Shown piece by piece: positions 27,263 to 35,413 of a stretch of 64,000 nt of DNA (position 1 is its first letter; every line of letters begins with the position of its first letter). Source of the DNA: JBCCSZ01 sp039199225 (GTDB lineage Bacteria > Bacteroidota > Bacteroidia > Chitinophagales > Saprospiraceae); assembly GCA_039199225.1 (NCBI GenBank), contig JBCCSZ010000001.1, positions 1 to 64,000 of the forward strand. Reading direction: 5' to 3'. The notes under the pieces were generated by a model. It did not search any database. It was not told the DNA's origin and saw nothing but the letters and a program-made list of their open reading frames with translations. The translations under genes and the position numbers were made by a program.

Positions 27263-27720
27263 ATGAATGGGCAGCGGTACTGGTAATGGATGATTGGACT
27301 TTTGAGCATTGGAGCTTTATTGAGAGTGCTCCACTATGCGGGCAATCGCTCATTGTGGTACGATGAGGCGATGCTGGCCATCAACTTTGTCCGTCGCGAT
27401 TTTATTGGTTTGCTTGATCCTCTGGCCTACGGTCAAAACACCAATTGTGGGCGATGGCATTTTTTGTTTTTTGTCAACCCTTGATATTCTACGCCGCCGA
27501 GATCAAGCAATACAGTTTTGATTTGTTGTTTATCTGTCTGTTGTGTTTGTTGTGTCTCCGGGTGGAGGCTGGCCACAGGCGGCTTTTTACCTTGGGAGCG
27601 ATTGGTTTATTTTCCATTGGTTGGTCTATGCCGATTGTTTTTGTTTTGGTAGGTATCGGGCTTTACCTATTATTGTTTTTTGGGGAGAAAAGGAAGGGGT
27701 TAATAATCCTTCGGAATAAT
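27263..27720 (+). pseudogene. Relic of a GT39-type membrane glycosyltransferase
   Basis: Translated pieces in two frames match successive parts of the mannosyltransferase-like GT39/PMT family. The first frame reads LLRVLHYAGNRSLWYDEAML and then LLDPLAYGQ, with an in-frame TAA at 27284. The second frame resumes near 27450 with PLIFYAAEIKQYSFDLLF and a following hydrophobic stretch. The loop-rich segment between them is missing, and the homology stops near 27700, so roughly two thirds of a normal gene of about 1.5 kb is gone. It retains an internal stop, a frameshift or deletion and a 3' truncation. The protein would have been an inner-membrane enzyme using a lipid-linked sugar. Confidence 0.7.
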
Positions 27721-27790
27721 TTGAACGGAAAGGGGCGATTCTTTACCTTACCTCCGCAACCCTATTCCACAAAACCTAAAAAATCTACCT

Positions 27791-28693
27791 ATGCCTATCA
27801 ATTGGAATGGTGTCTTTCCTGCGGTAACAACAAAATTCACAGCAGATCATAAGCTGGATATTCCGGCCTTTGTCCACAATCTCAAGGCGCAAATCGATGC
27901 GGGTATTCACGGCATCATCATTGGAGGAAGCCTGGGGGAAGCGAGTACGCTGAAGCATACGGAGCGAATGGAATTATTGGCTGCTGCTCTTGAAGTGAGC
28001 CAAGGCCGGGTTCCGGTATTGATGAATATTGCTGAGCGCAGCACAGAGGATGCCATCGAATTAGCGCATTTGTCCCAGAAAAATGGTGCAGAGGGCTTGA
28101 TGCTTTTGCCGCCGATGCAATATAAAGCCGGAGAGCGAGAGGTTGTTACTTTCCTGGGGACTGTTGCCCAATCCACCAGCCTACCCATTATGCTCTACAA
28201 CAATCCAGTAGATTACAAGATTGCTTTGACCATTCCCATGCTGGAAGAGTTGGTACAACACGACAACATTGAGGCCATAAAAGCTTCCAGTCGCGACATC
28301 ACCAATATTACCCGCATCAAAAATGCATTGGGCGATCGCCTGAAAATCTTGTGTGGGGTTGATACCATTGCTTTAGAATGCCTGGCCAGCGGTGCAGATG
28401 GCTGGGTTGCTGGTTTGGTCAATGCCTTTCCGAGGGAGACAGTGGCCATTTATCATTTGGTGAAGGCTGGAAAGATCGAGGAAGCTTTGCCGCTCTATCG
28501 TTGGTTTATGCCTCTGTTAGAACTGGACATCCACCCAAAATTGGTGCAATACATCAAATTGGCAGAAGTGGCAACGGGACTCGGAACAGAACATGTCCGA
28601 CCGCCCCGCCTTCCATTGATTGGTGAAGAAAGAGCGCACGTCCAAAAAATCATTCAAACGAGTTTGGAAAATCGGCCAGTAGTACCTGCTTAG
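27791..28693 (+). CDS. Dihydrodipicolinate synthase-family aldolase/lyase
   Basis: A 300-residue TIM-barrel class I aldolase. Schiff-base lysine is Lys164 in IEAIKASSRD; the conserved Tyr is in LYNNP; GGSLGEASTL replaces the GTTGE of DapA. The family includes dihydrodipicolinate synthase, N-acetylneuraminate lyase, keto-deoxy-sugar aldolases and hydroxyproline-pathway enzymes, and the GSLGE variant argues against simple DapA. The product cannot be fixed. It converges on the PPOX gene with a gap of 19 bases. Confidence 0.87.
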   Translation: MPINWNGVFPAVTTKFTADHKLDIPAFVHNLKAQIDAGIHGIIIGGSLGEASTLKHTERMELLAAALEVSQGRVPVLMNIAERSTEDAIELAHLSQKNGAEGLMLLPPMQYKAGEREVVTFLGTVAQSTSLPIMLYNNPVDYKIALTIPMLEELVQHDNIEAIKASSRDITNITRIKNALGDRLKILCGVDTIALECLASGADGWVAGLVNAFPRETVAIYHLVKAGKIEEALPLYRWFMPLLELDIHPKLVQYIKLAEVATGLGTEHVRPPRLPLIGEERAHVQKIIQTSLENRPVVPA

Positions 28694-28712
28694 ATAAAGT
28701 AGCCTTTTTTCC

Positions 28713-29288
28713 CTATGGTGCTACCCATTGGCCTTGCCACTGGGCGGTATCGTCTTGCCAAAATTGGAGCCGTAGGTGGCCATCCCGACTCAGCTGCAAA
28801 ACATCCATCTTCTCGGGGATGCAATGAATCAAAGCAAAGTTTTGGTAGCCACTGTTGACTTTGAGGTCCCAGCCTTCTTGAGGAGCAGTGAGTGCCTCGC
28901 CCGGGTCCTTAAGCCGGTTGTAATCCTTCTTTTGATGATCCGGAAAGGCTTTCCAAATAGTCTGTGTTTGATCGGTATCCGTTTCGATGCGCACCTTGCA
29001 GTGGCAGCTGATTTGTAGTTGCTTTTGTGGGTGGTAAAATAGCAGACTGGCTATATCGTTGACCTCAAATTCGCTACACTTGCCAGATCGTAGGTCGGTG
29101 TAAATCAAGAAATGTCGTTGTTCCGAGATGCTTCTACAAACAACGGTGCGCTGAACAGGGCTTTTGTCTCTTACGCTGGCCAGTGTGACAAAGCGAAAAG
29201 GGTGGCGCCGATCGACGGTGCCGCGTCTTAGTTCCTTCCAGCAGTTGGAAAGGAGTTCGAGTGGTTGGGCATTAGCTGTTATAATCAT
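28713..29288 (-). CDS. Pyridoxamine-5'-phosphate-oxidase-like FMN-binding protein
   Basis: A 191-residue protein with a split-barrel flavin fold. RFVTLASV and VQRTVVCR match the FMN phosphate-binding strands. The C-terminal part has the FALIHCIPEKMDVLQL strand pattern of the Alr4036/PPOX group. It is probably a cytoplasmic flavin enzyme of unknown substrate. It follows DUF819 with 12 bases between, likely one transcript. Confidence 0.82.
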   Translation of the reverse strand: MIITANAQPLELLSNCWKELRRGTVDRRHPFRFVTLASVRDKSPVQRTVVCRSISEQRHFLIYTDLRSGKCSEFEVNDIASLLFYHPQKQLQISCHCKVRIETDTDQTQTIWKAFPDHQKKDYNRLKDPGEALTAPQEGWDLKVNSGYQNFALIHCIPEKMDVLQLSRDGHLRLQFWQDDTAQWQGQWVAP

Positions 29289-29300
29289 GCTTGGTTCAAT

Positions 29301-30557
29301 TTATCCGCCGGTGGCAATTCCTTGCATTAGAAAAGCGCAAATAATGGCGCCATAGGTTCCAAGGGCATAGCCCAATACCGCCATCAAGACTCCTACAGGG
29401 GCTAGGGAAGGGCTGAAAGCGGAGGCGACGACAGGAGCCGAAGCGGCACCACCGATGTTGGCCTGGCTTCCGACGGCAACAAAAAAGAAGGGGGCTTTGA
29501 TGATTTTGGCCGTTACCAGCAAAATGATAACATGCACCAGCATCCAAATGATGCCAATGGCGAATAGCCCGAGGTTTTCCCAAACTTCTCCAAGATTCAT
29601 TTTCATGCCAATGGTGGCTACCAAAATGTAGATGAATACGGAGCCCCAACGGGATGCGCCAACCCCTTCCAGCTTCCGAGCTTTGCTGAAGGAAAGCAAC
29701 AGTCCAATGGTTGTGGAAAAAACGATCAGCCAGAAAAAGTGCGACATCAAGGAGTTGAGGCGGCTGGCCTCCAAGGTTTCTTTGAATTCCGTCATAAAAG
29801 GCGTCATAAGGTCTGCACCCAGGTGGGACAAGGCTACGCCACCAAAGGCCACACCGCCAAGGAGAAACATCGTCGTTGTGGTTGGCATGCGTTCGATACT
29901 GGCCCGATAGTCGGCTACCCGTTGCTTTAGGTCTTCAATGGAAGAAGCATCTGCCTTTAGCCATTTGTCTATTTGAGGGCTGATGTTGGCTCCGTAAAGC
30001 AGGAATCCCATCCATATGTTTGCAACGACGATGTCTACGATAATCATGGTGGCAAAAAGGTCATCGCCCACATCAAAAATTTCCTTCATGGCCGTCTGAT
30101 TGGCACCTCCCCCGATCCAGCTGCCAGCAACGGTGGACAATCCTCGCCAAATTTCATCTGGGCTGGCCTGGACAATGTCTGGCGCAAGGGTGCTGATCAA
30201 AAGTAGGGCGATGGGGCCACCGATGATGATGCCAAGCGTGGCAGCAAAGAACATGATGAGTGCCTTGGGGCCGAGGTTGACAATCCCTTTAAAGTCGATG
30301 CTGAGACAGAGCAGTATCAAACTGGCAGGCAGCAAGTAGCGTGAAGCTACGTAGTATAGGTTGGAGCCTTTGGATGTGATAAGGCCCAGCGGCCAATGTA
30401 GCAAAGCCGGTAAAAAATAACACAGCAATAGCGCTGGCACATAGCGATAGAATTTCTTCCAGCCAGGAGAGTCCAGGTGGGAGGTGTAAAAAACCAGCGC
30501 CAGGACAATCATCAGTAGGCCAAATGTAATGGCATCATTGGTAAAGGGTAACTCCAT
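29301..30557 (-). CDS. DUF819-family membrane transporter-like protein
   Basis: A 418-residue inner-membrane protein with about 11 hydrophobic segments. The conserved block GSWIGGGANQTAMKEIF and, near the end, FFVAVGSQANIGGAASAP are hallmarks of DUF819 (YjcL-like), which has an inverted-repeat transporter architecture. The substrate is unknown. It is the first gene of a probable pair with PPOX and is divergent from the deaminase gene (86-base gap). Confidence 0.88.
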   Translation of the reverse strand: MELPFTNDAITFGLLMIVLALVFYTSHLDSPGWKKFYRYVPALLLCYFLPALLHWPLGLITSKGSNLYYVASRYLLPASLILLCLSIDFKGIVNLGPKALIMFFAATLGIIIGGPIALLLISTLAPDIVQASPDEIWRGLSTVAGSWIGGGANQTAMKEIFDVGDDLFATMIIVDIVVANIWMGFLLYGANISPQIDKWLKADASSIEDLKQRVADYRASIERMPTTTTMFLLGGVAFGGVALSHLGADLMTPFMTEFKETLEASRLNSLMSHFFWLIVFSTTIGLLLSFSKARKLEGVGASRWGSVFIYILVATIGMKMNLGEVWENLGLFAIGIIWMLVHVIILLVTAKIIKAPFFFVAVGSQANIGGAASAPVVASAFSPSLAPVGVLMAVLGYALGTYGAIICAFLMQGIATGG

Positions 30558-30643
30558 TCCGTTGGGTATTTCGTTTCAGCTCAATATAATTCAAGTTGTG
30601 GTAAAATCCTTACCTTTGTAAGGTAGAAATAACTGTCAATTTT

Positions 30644-31120
30644 ATGGAAGAGCAGGACAAACGATTTATGAGAATGGCCATTGAACTGGCCCGAAAGGGG
30701 ATGGCATCCAACGAAGGTGGGCCGTTTGGTGCAGTCGTCGTACGGGATGGAAAAGTCATTGCCAAAGGCAATAATCGGGTCACTTCGACCAACGATCCAA
30801 CGGCTCATGCAGAGGTGGTGGCCATTCGGGAGGCTTGTCAGGTATTGGGGCATTTCCAATTGGATGGCTGCACAATTTACACTTCCTGTGAACCCTGTCC
30901 AATGTGCCTGGGAGCCATTTACTGGGCTCGCCCCAGCCGAATAGTGTATGCCTGCTCCAGAGAAGATGCGGCTGCGATTGATTTTGACGATGATTTTATA
31001 TATCGAGAAATTCCCCTGCCGGTAGACCAAAGGAGTATCCCTACGACGCAATTGTTACAAAAAGAAGGCGTTGAAGTATTTGAAGATTGGAAGCACAAAA
31101 CGGATAAACATTTGTATTGA
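30644..31120 (+). CDS. Nucleoside/base deaminase (guanine deaminase-like)
   Basis: The protein has 158 residues, with the zinc-dependent cytidine-deaminase fold: HAEV (zinc His and catalytic Glu) and PCPMC (two Cys). Residues such as FDDDFIYRE and the short C-terminus resemble bacterial guanine deaminases (GuaD) more than TadA, but the assignment is tentative. It would convert guanine to xanthine in the cytoplasm. A TACCTTTG (30611-30618) is a possible -7 element 25 bases upstream. lspA follows after 21 bases. Confidence 0.87.
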   Translation: MEEQDKRFMRMAIELARKGMASNEGGPFGAVVVRDGKVIAKGNNRVTSTNDPTAHAEVVAIREACQVLGHFQLDGCTIYTSCEPCPMCLGAIYWARPSRIVYACSREDAAAIDFDDDFIYREIPLPVDQRSIPTTQLLQKEGVEVFEDWKHKTDKHLY

Positions 31121-31141
31121 TTTGTAAAAACAGCATTGTAT

Positions 31142-31642
31142 ATGTCGTTGTCCAAAAATAGAGTCGGAAGAATAGTCCTCATCTTAATGATCGTGCTGGT
31201 CAATATTGGCTGCGATCAGCAAACCAAAATCATCGCGGAGCAACGCTTGGAATACCGCGAAGTCACCCCTTACATGAATGACTTTTTTCGATTGATCCTC
31301 GTTGAAAATAAGGGCGCATTTCTCAGCTTTGGTTCCGATCTACCCGCGCCAATGAGCCTGATTTTCTTGAAGATTTTTCCCAGCTTAGTCCTATTGGGAT
31401 TGGGCGCTTTTCTGCTGTTTTCGCGAGGATTGTCTATGGGGCAGACCATCGCGTTTAGCTTTGTGTTGGGCGGCGGCATCAGCAATATCTATGACCGCAT
31501 ATTCAATGATGGAGCGGTAGTCGACTTTATGAATTTTGGCATTGGCAACCTCCGAACCGGAATCTTTAACTTTGCCGATGTCTCGATTATGATTGGCCTA
31601 TTTGTACTTTTATTTACTTACTTTCAAAAGCCAGACTCATAG
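31142..31642 (+). CDS. lspA: Lipoprotein signal peptidase II
   Basis: The 166-residue protein has four membrane segments. The DQQTK N-terminal motif, ENKGAF, SNIYDR and FNFAD motifs are all present; the Asp residues in the last two are the catalytic pair. It removes signal peptides from the many lipoproteins encoded in this window. ATG at 31142 is preferred over TTG 31136. It overlaps the facing gene by 6 bases at the stops. Confidence 0.95.
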   Translation: MSLSKNRVGRIVLILMIVLVNIGCDQQTKIIAEQRLEYREVTPYMNDFFRLILVENKGAFLSFGSDLPAPMSLIFLKIFPSLVLLGLGAFLLFSRGLSMGQTIAFSFVLGGGISNIYDRIFNDGAVVDFMNFGIGNLRTGIFNFADVSIMIGLFVLLFTYFQKPDS

Positions 31643-32209
31643 TTTTTCTTCCCGTTCGATTTCAATGTGCATATCGTCAAAGTAGATGGATTCCTGACTG
31701 GGGTTCCAACAATACAACCTTAAATGCTTGCCTCGAAACTGTAGAAGCGGATCGATGGTCAGCTCAATTTTTTCCCAGCCGTTTTCGTCTGTCTCGACCA
31801 CTTTGTCGCTGCCTTCCCAAAACAATCCACCCGAGATAGAGGCCACTAAAGTTCCCGTTTTATTTTTATGGTTGCTGGCGTAGCGCCAAACACTCAACTT
31901 GATTTTCTCGTTGCCGCGAAGGGTCGGGATCGAATAAGACATGCCGTAGGGCATCTGGCCGGATAGTTCTAGGCTGTAGTTGCCTGAGCGTGCCTGCTGT
32001 TGCGTTTGTGCTTTTCCACCGCTAAAGTAAGCACCATTGCTTTCAAAATGGGCGACTCCATTGTGTGGGACCACTCTTTCGGCACCACACTCGATTGTTT
32101 GCTTTTCTGCATCCGCCAAACCGATATACCCAATTAGTAAGGCGACGAGCAAGCCATAAAAAAGGAGCGTCAGACCGAATTCTATTGATGTTTTGACGAA
32201 AGCAGACAT
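31637..32209 (-). CDS. Membrane-anchored protein of unknown function, jelly-roll-like
   Basis: A 190-residue protein with one N-terminal membrane segment (about 10-32) and a predicted extracytoplasmic beta-rich domain (about 50-185) reminiscent of carbohydrate-binding/discoidin-type folds (YSLELSGQMPYGMSY, GWEKIELTIDP, IYFDDMHIEI). I cannot assign a family. It converges on lspA and is divergent from the O-acyltransferase relic. Confidence 0.65.
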   Translation of the reverse strand: MSAFVKTSIEFGLTLLFYGLLVALLIGYIGLADAEKQTIECGAERVVPHNGVAHFESNGAYFSGGKAQTQQQARSGNYSLELSGQMPYGMSYSIPTLRGNEKIKLSVWRYASNHKNKTGTLVASISGGLFWEGSDKVVETDENGWEKIELTIDPLLQFRGKHLRLYCWNPSQESIYFDDMHIEIEREEKL

Positions 32210-32267
32210 TTCAGATTGCAGGATTTAGTAGCTAAAGATAAAGGTAAAAAGAAGTTAGAGATCAAGA

Positions 32268-33415
32268 ATGATACAGCCAAATCAAAAGATAAAAAGGCTA
32301 TTTTTATGTGTATGGTTTTTTAGTAGCGTCTATTTTCTACACTATTTTTTCCCCGTTTTCCTATTGCTGTATTTTGTCAGTCCGGCAAAATGGAAAAATG
32401 CAGTGGCATTGGTTGGTAGCTGCTACTTTTACACCTGGGGGGGCTCCCGAATTTTTCTTTATGCTGATTCTGGGTTTGATCTGCGATTTTTATCTGGTCA
32501 AGCTGACGGCTTTGTCAGACGGTCGCCTGCAAAAGTGGCTTTTGGGTATCAACATTACCCTGAATGTGGGCATGCTGGCGGTTGTGAAGTACCTCAATTT
32601 TTTTTGTGGATAGTTTCAGCCCTTTGTTCAAATTGTTTGGCGGAGAAGGTTTACAAATTGCTCAAATCTTTTTGGCCGTTGGATGCGCGATTATTTGTAC
32701 ATCCCTCTCGGCGGCAATCGGGTGAGTGAGTGGCGGATGTACTTCAATTTGTGGGTTGTATTTTTGCTATCGGCAGCCGCCCATTGGGCCACAGAACAGT
32801 ACGGTCTTTTTAGATGTTTTCAAGGAGGCGGCAGTTCCGCTGATCGACTTTAGCTATTTGAAGCGATGGCAGGACAGCTTGGCTTATCCAATTTATTCCC
32901 CTGCTGGCATGCACTTTAGTAGGTACGGCCTGGGACTGATGATGGATACTCTGCGCAGCCGAGCAGAAGCATTGACAGGGATGGCAGTACCGAAGCCACT
33001 GTGGAGGGATTCCATTATCTGGGAAAAGGAGCCGAGAGGGATGGACATTGAACTAATGAACGGGAGCAATTTTTTTGTTGATCCTCCCATAGATTCTATG
33101 CCATATCCTGTATTCCGCTTCTCGGAAACCCAGCAATCGCCCAAGCCCAAGGTGCTGGTTATTGGTGATAGTTTTTACAAAATGTTGTACGAACTAGATA
33201 TACATCAGGCTTTATGGGAAAAGGGATCGGACTATTGGTTTTATTTCAATATTGCTTTTCCACCAAGAGAAGGCATCGAATCGAATAAGGATATGATTGA
33301 TTGGTTGGCCAAGATAAAACAGCAGGACCTTGTTGTTTTGCTGTGCTACGATACCAACCTGCCAGATTTTGGATTTGGATTCATCGAAAAGCTCTATGAT
33401 CTCATTGAGCAGTGA
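32268..33415 (+). pseudogene. Decayed MBOAT O-acyltransferase joined to its SGNH-type partner
   Basis: The first 300 bases encode an MBOAT N-terminus (FPVFLLLYFVSPAKWKN, then YTWGAPEFFF after a frame change, then DFYLVKL). A piece near 32680 encodes the C-terminal RWMRDYLYIPLGGNR hallmark. From about 32780 the frame matches the C-terminal part of the AlgJ/SGNH-type partner (PAGMHFSRYG, VLVIGDSFY, LPDFGFGFIEKLYDLIEQ). Three homopolymers are one base too long for the native frame: T6 at 32316-32321, G7 at 32437-32443, T8 at 32598-32605. The MBOAT middle and partner N-terminus are deleted. The system would O-acetylate an exported polysaccharide. Unless the frameshifts are assembly errors, it is dead; the deletions make that very likely. 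Confidence 0.85.
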
Positions 33416-33441
33416 GGAATTTTTAAAAACAGAGAGAGAAT

Positions 33442-34125
33442 ATGCAAATTTTACAGTTGGAATTGCTCACCCGGCAGCTATCGGCGCAAAGAGCCTTTTA
33501 CGTCGATTTGTTGGGCTTTGAGCTAAAGGAGGCTACCGAGAATTCGTTCAGCATACAGGCGGGGCGTTCAGTTTTGTGCTTTCGGCAATCAGAGGATGCA
33601 GTTTGCTACCATTTTGCCTTCAATATTCCTGCTCTACAAATGGAGGAAGCTTGCCATTGGACCCGCGCCAGGTGTCCGCTCCTGCAAGATGGGGATGCCC
33701 AAATCATTGATTTTCCCAATTGGAATGCTCAGGCTATTTATTTTTTTGATGCTGATTTGAACATTGTGGAGTTCATCGCCCGTAAAAATTTGGCTTTGCC
33801 AAGTGTAGGTGCGTTTTCTGCAAAAAGTGTTGATGGTATTTCGGAGATTGGCTTTCCGGTGGATCAGGTAGGGGGGATGTTCGGCCAACTTGAACAAGCC
33901 TTAGGTGTGAAACAGTATTCCGGCGATTTGGATCGCTTTTGCGCTGTCGGCGATGAAGAGGGCTTGTTTATTGTTGTGGATCGACATTCAAAAAAATGGT
34001 ATCCAACCAGTGTTCAATCGGCGCCCCATCCGATTGTTTTAACAGTAGAATTGGGCAGTAAAAAGTACGCTTTGCAATTCGATGTGGAAGCCCAGCTGGC
34101 TATTCAACAGCTTGAGATGGAATAG
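33442..34125 (+). CDS. VOC-family (glyoxalase-fold) protein
   Basis: A 227-residue protein with two glyoxalase-like modules. The first (1-115) is clear: QRAFYVDLLGFELKE, FRQSED, YFFDADLNIVEFIAR with the Glu metal-ligand position. The second module (about 125-225) is weaker. It resembles CatE-like dioxygenases and glyoxalase/bleomycin-resistance proteins; no reaction can be assigned. It starts 26 bases after the O-acyltransferase relic and looks intact. Confidence 0.8.
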   Translation: MQILQLELLTRQLSAQRAFYVDLLGFELKEATENSFSIQAGRSVLCFRQSEDAVCYHFAFNIPALQMEEACHWTRARCPLLQDGDAQIIDFPNWNAQAIYFFDADLNIVEFIARKNLALPSVGAFSAKSVDGISEIGFPVDQVGGMFGQLEQALGVKQYSGDLDRFCAVGDEEGLFIVVDRHSKKWYPTSVQSAPHPIVLTVELGSKKYALQFDVEAQLAIQQLEME

Positions 34126-34254
34126 TGGTGCGCTGCCTTTTCATTTTCTCTCTTTTGTGGTAGAACAAAATACACAAAATCATAATGGTTAGCATGTCTC
34201 CTGTGGTTGTGGTAATGTAGAAATGGTGTGTTGGTGAATGTTTGTCCACAGGAT

Positions 34255-34902
34255 TTATCCTTGCTTGTAGACATTGTCTTTGGTCATCATTTCGGCCTGC
34301 TGGTGTGTACGAACGTTTTCTATGGTAAGCAAGAAAGATTGCAGCTCATGCTCTGTTTCGACTATTGGCGTAATCGAAAAGGTACCATTTATCAGCTTGC
34401 CATTGGCCAATTCCAGTTCGCGTTCGAAGTTTAGTGATTCCTGATTCAGCCAGATTTCTTCCAGCAGGATTTCAAAGGCAGTGTAGTCCAGAGTGTCCAA
34501 TACATCTGAAAGATGCAGGTTTGTTGGGTTTTGTCCCTTTGTTTCGAACAGATTTGTGAAACGGTCATTGCAAAACATAATGCGGTAGTCCATGTCCAAG
34601 TAAGCTGCGCAGCTTGGAAGTGCGTTGGCCATGACGGCCATGTTGTGTTGTTTTTTTGGAACTGCTTCCAGTATTTGGAGCAGTTGATTGTCCCTGTTGT
34701 CGAGTTCTTGGATGGTTCTATCCGCTTGTTGGTTGTAGTCATTCAGTATCATCAGTAAAACAAAGCCTAGTACTCCGATCATTGCGCCGCCGACGAAGCC
34801 GGAAACGGCCTGTGTGGTCAATGTTGTAAAGAAGATTAGAATCGTTGCGTAAAGTAGACAGTCTTTTAGTAGTGTGTATGGTAGTCGCTTTGTAGTTGTC
34901 AT
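34255..34902 (-). CDS. Membrane PAS-domain protein without a visible output domain
   Basis: The protein has 215 residues: two N-terminal membrane segments (about 12-30 and 34-52), a short helical linker, and a PAS domain (about 85-195) with YLDMDYRIMFCNDRFTNLF. There is no histidine kinase, GGDEF or helix-turn-helix domain; the gene stops about 20 residues after the PAS domain. It may sense a ligand and act through a partner, or be the shortened remnant of a kinase. Its start codon region is repeated four times upstream (34898-35113). Confidence 0.7.
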   Translation of the reverse strand: MTTTKRLPYTLLKDCLLYATILIFFTTLTTQAVSGFVGGAMIGVLGFVLLMILNDYNQQADRTIQELDNRDNQLLQILEAVPKKQHNMAVMANALPSCAAYLDMDYRIMFCNDRFTNLFETKGQNPTNLHLSDVLDTLDYTAFEILLEEIWLNQESLNFERELELANGKLINGTFSITPIVETEHELQSFLLTIENVRTHQQAEMMTKDNVYKQG

Positions 34903-35170
34903 TATTCTTTATTCGTTTTTGTAATCACAAAAGAGAGCTTTCGCGCGGGGGTGGTTTGGGCCGGGGGGATGTCATTATTTTATTCGTTTTTTCTCCGAAG
35001 AGAGAGCAGTCGCGTGGGGGGATGTTTTTCAGAAAGTTGTCATTATTTCATTCGTTTTTTCTCTAAAGAGAGAGCAGTCGTTGTTTGGGAGTTTTTTTAA
35101 GAGGGAACGTCATTATTTTATTCGTTTTTTCTCCGAAGAGAGAGCATCGCGTGGGAGGAAGTTTTGAAGG
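34898..35170. repeat. Four tandem copies of the PAS-gene leader and start codon region
   Basis: Imperfect units begin at 34898, 34971, 35039 and 35109 (spacing 73, 68, 70). Each starts GTCATTATT on the plus strand, i.e. an ATGAC start-codon context on the minus strand, followed by ATTCGTTTTT, a short T/GAGAG-rich segment and a G-rich stretch. The first copy contains the true start of the PAS gene. The other three carry ATGs opening very short frames (16, 4 and 16 codons, from the most distant inward). The G-rich arm varies most. Confidence 0.8.
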
Positions 35171-35413
35171 AGGTTGTTTGTCACAAACACTTATAGGTTT
35201 GCAAATTGCGTTCCAAAAGGGTGTCACGGATACCAATCGGAATAAAAAAAATGAAAAAAAGTGCTCGTTTTTGATTTTTATACCCTACTTGTGACAGTAT
35301 AAAATGGCTTTTCCTTCCGGTATTTTAAAGCAATAGTATGACAAGCCACCTTTGTTGTGACCAGCTTCCAATAAGCAAGTTGTCTGAAATTTTTTGAATC
35401 GACTATTTTTCGA
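34903..35413. other. Intergenic region between the PAS gene and thiL
   Basis: A 511-base gap. Its left half is the tandem leader array. At 35175-35189 there is a 7-base inverted repeat around one base (TGTTTGT, C, ACAAACA) that could bind a dimeric regulator. The right part, 35200-35413, is A/T-rich and I see no gene, RNA or clear terminator in it. Confidence 0.6.

Noticed and set aside
32308..32613. An independent small membrane protein gene
   Set aside because: It is the frame-shifted middle of the MBOAT relic, continuous with the frames on both sides once one base is removed from each homopolymer.
34898..35170. CRISPR array
   Set aside because: The repeats are about 70 bases, directly adjoining, imperfect and without unique spacers of constant length; no cas genes are present.
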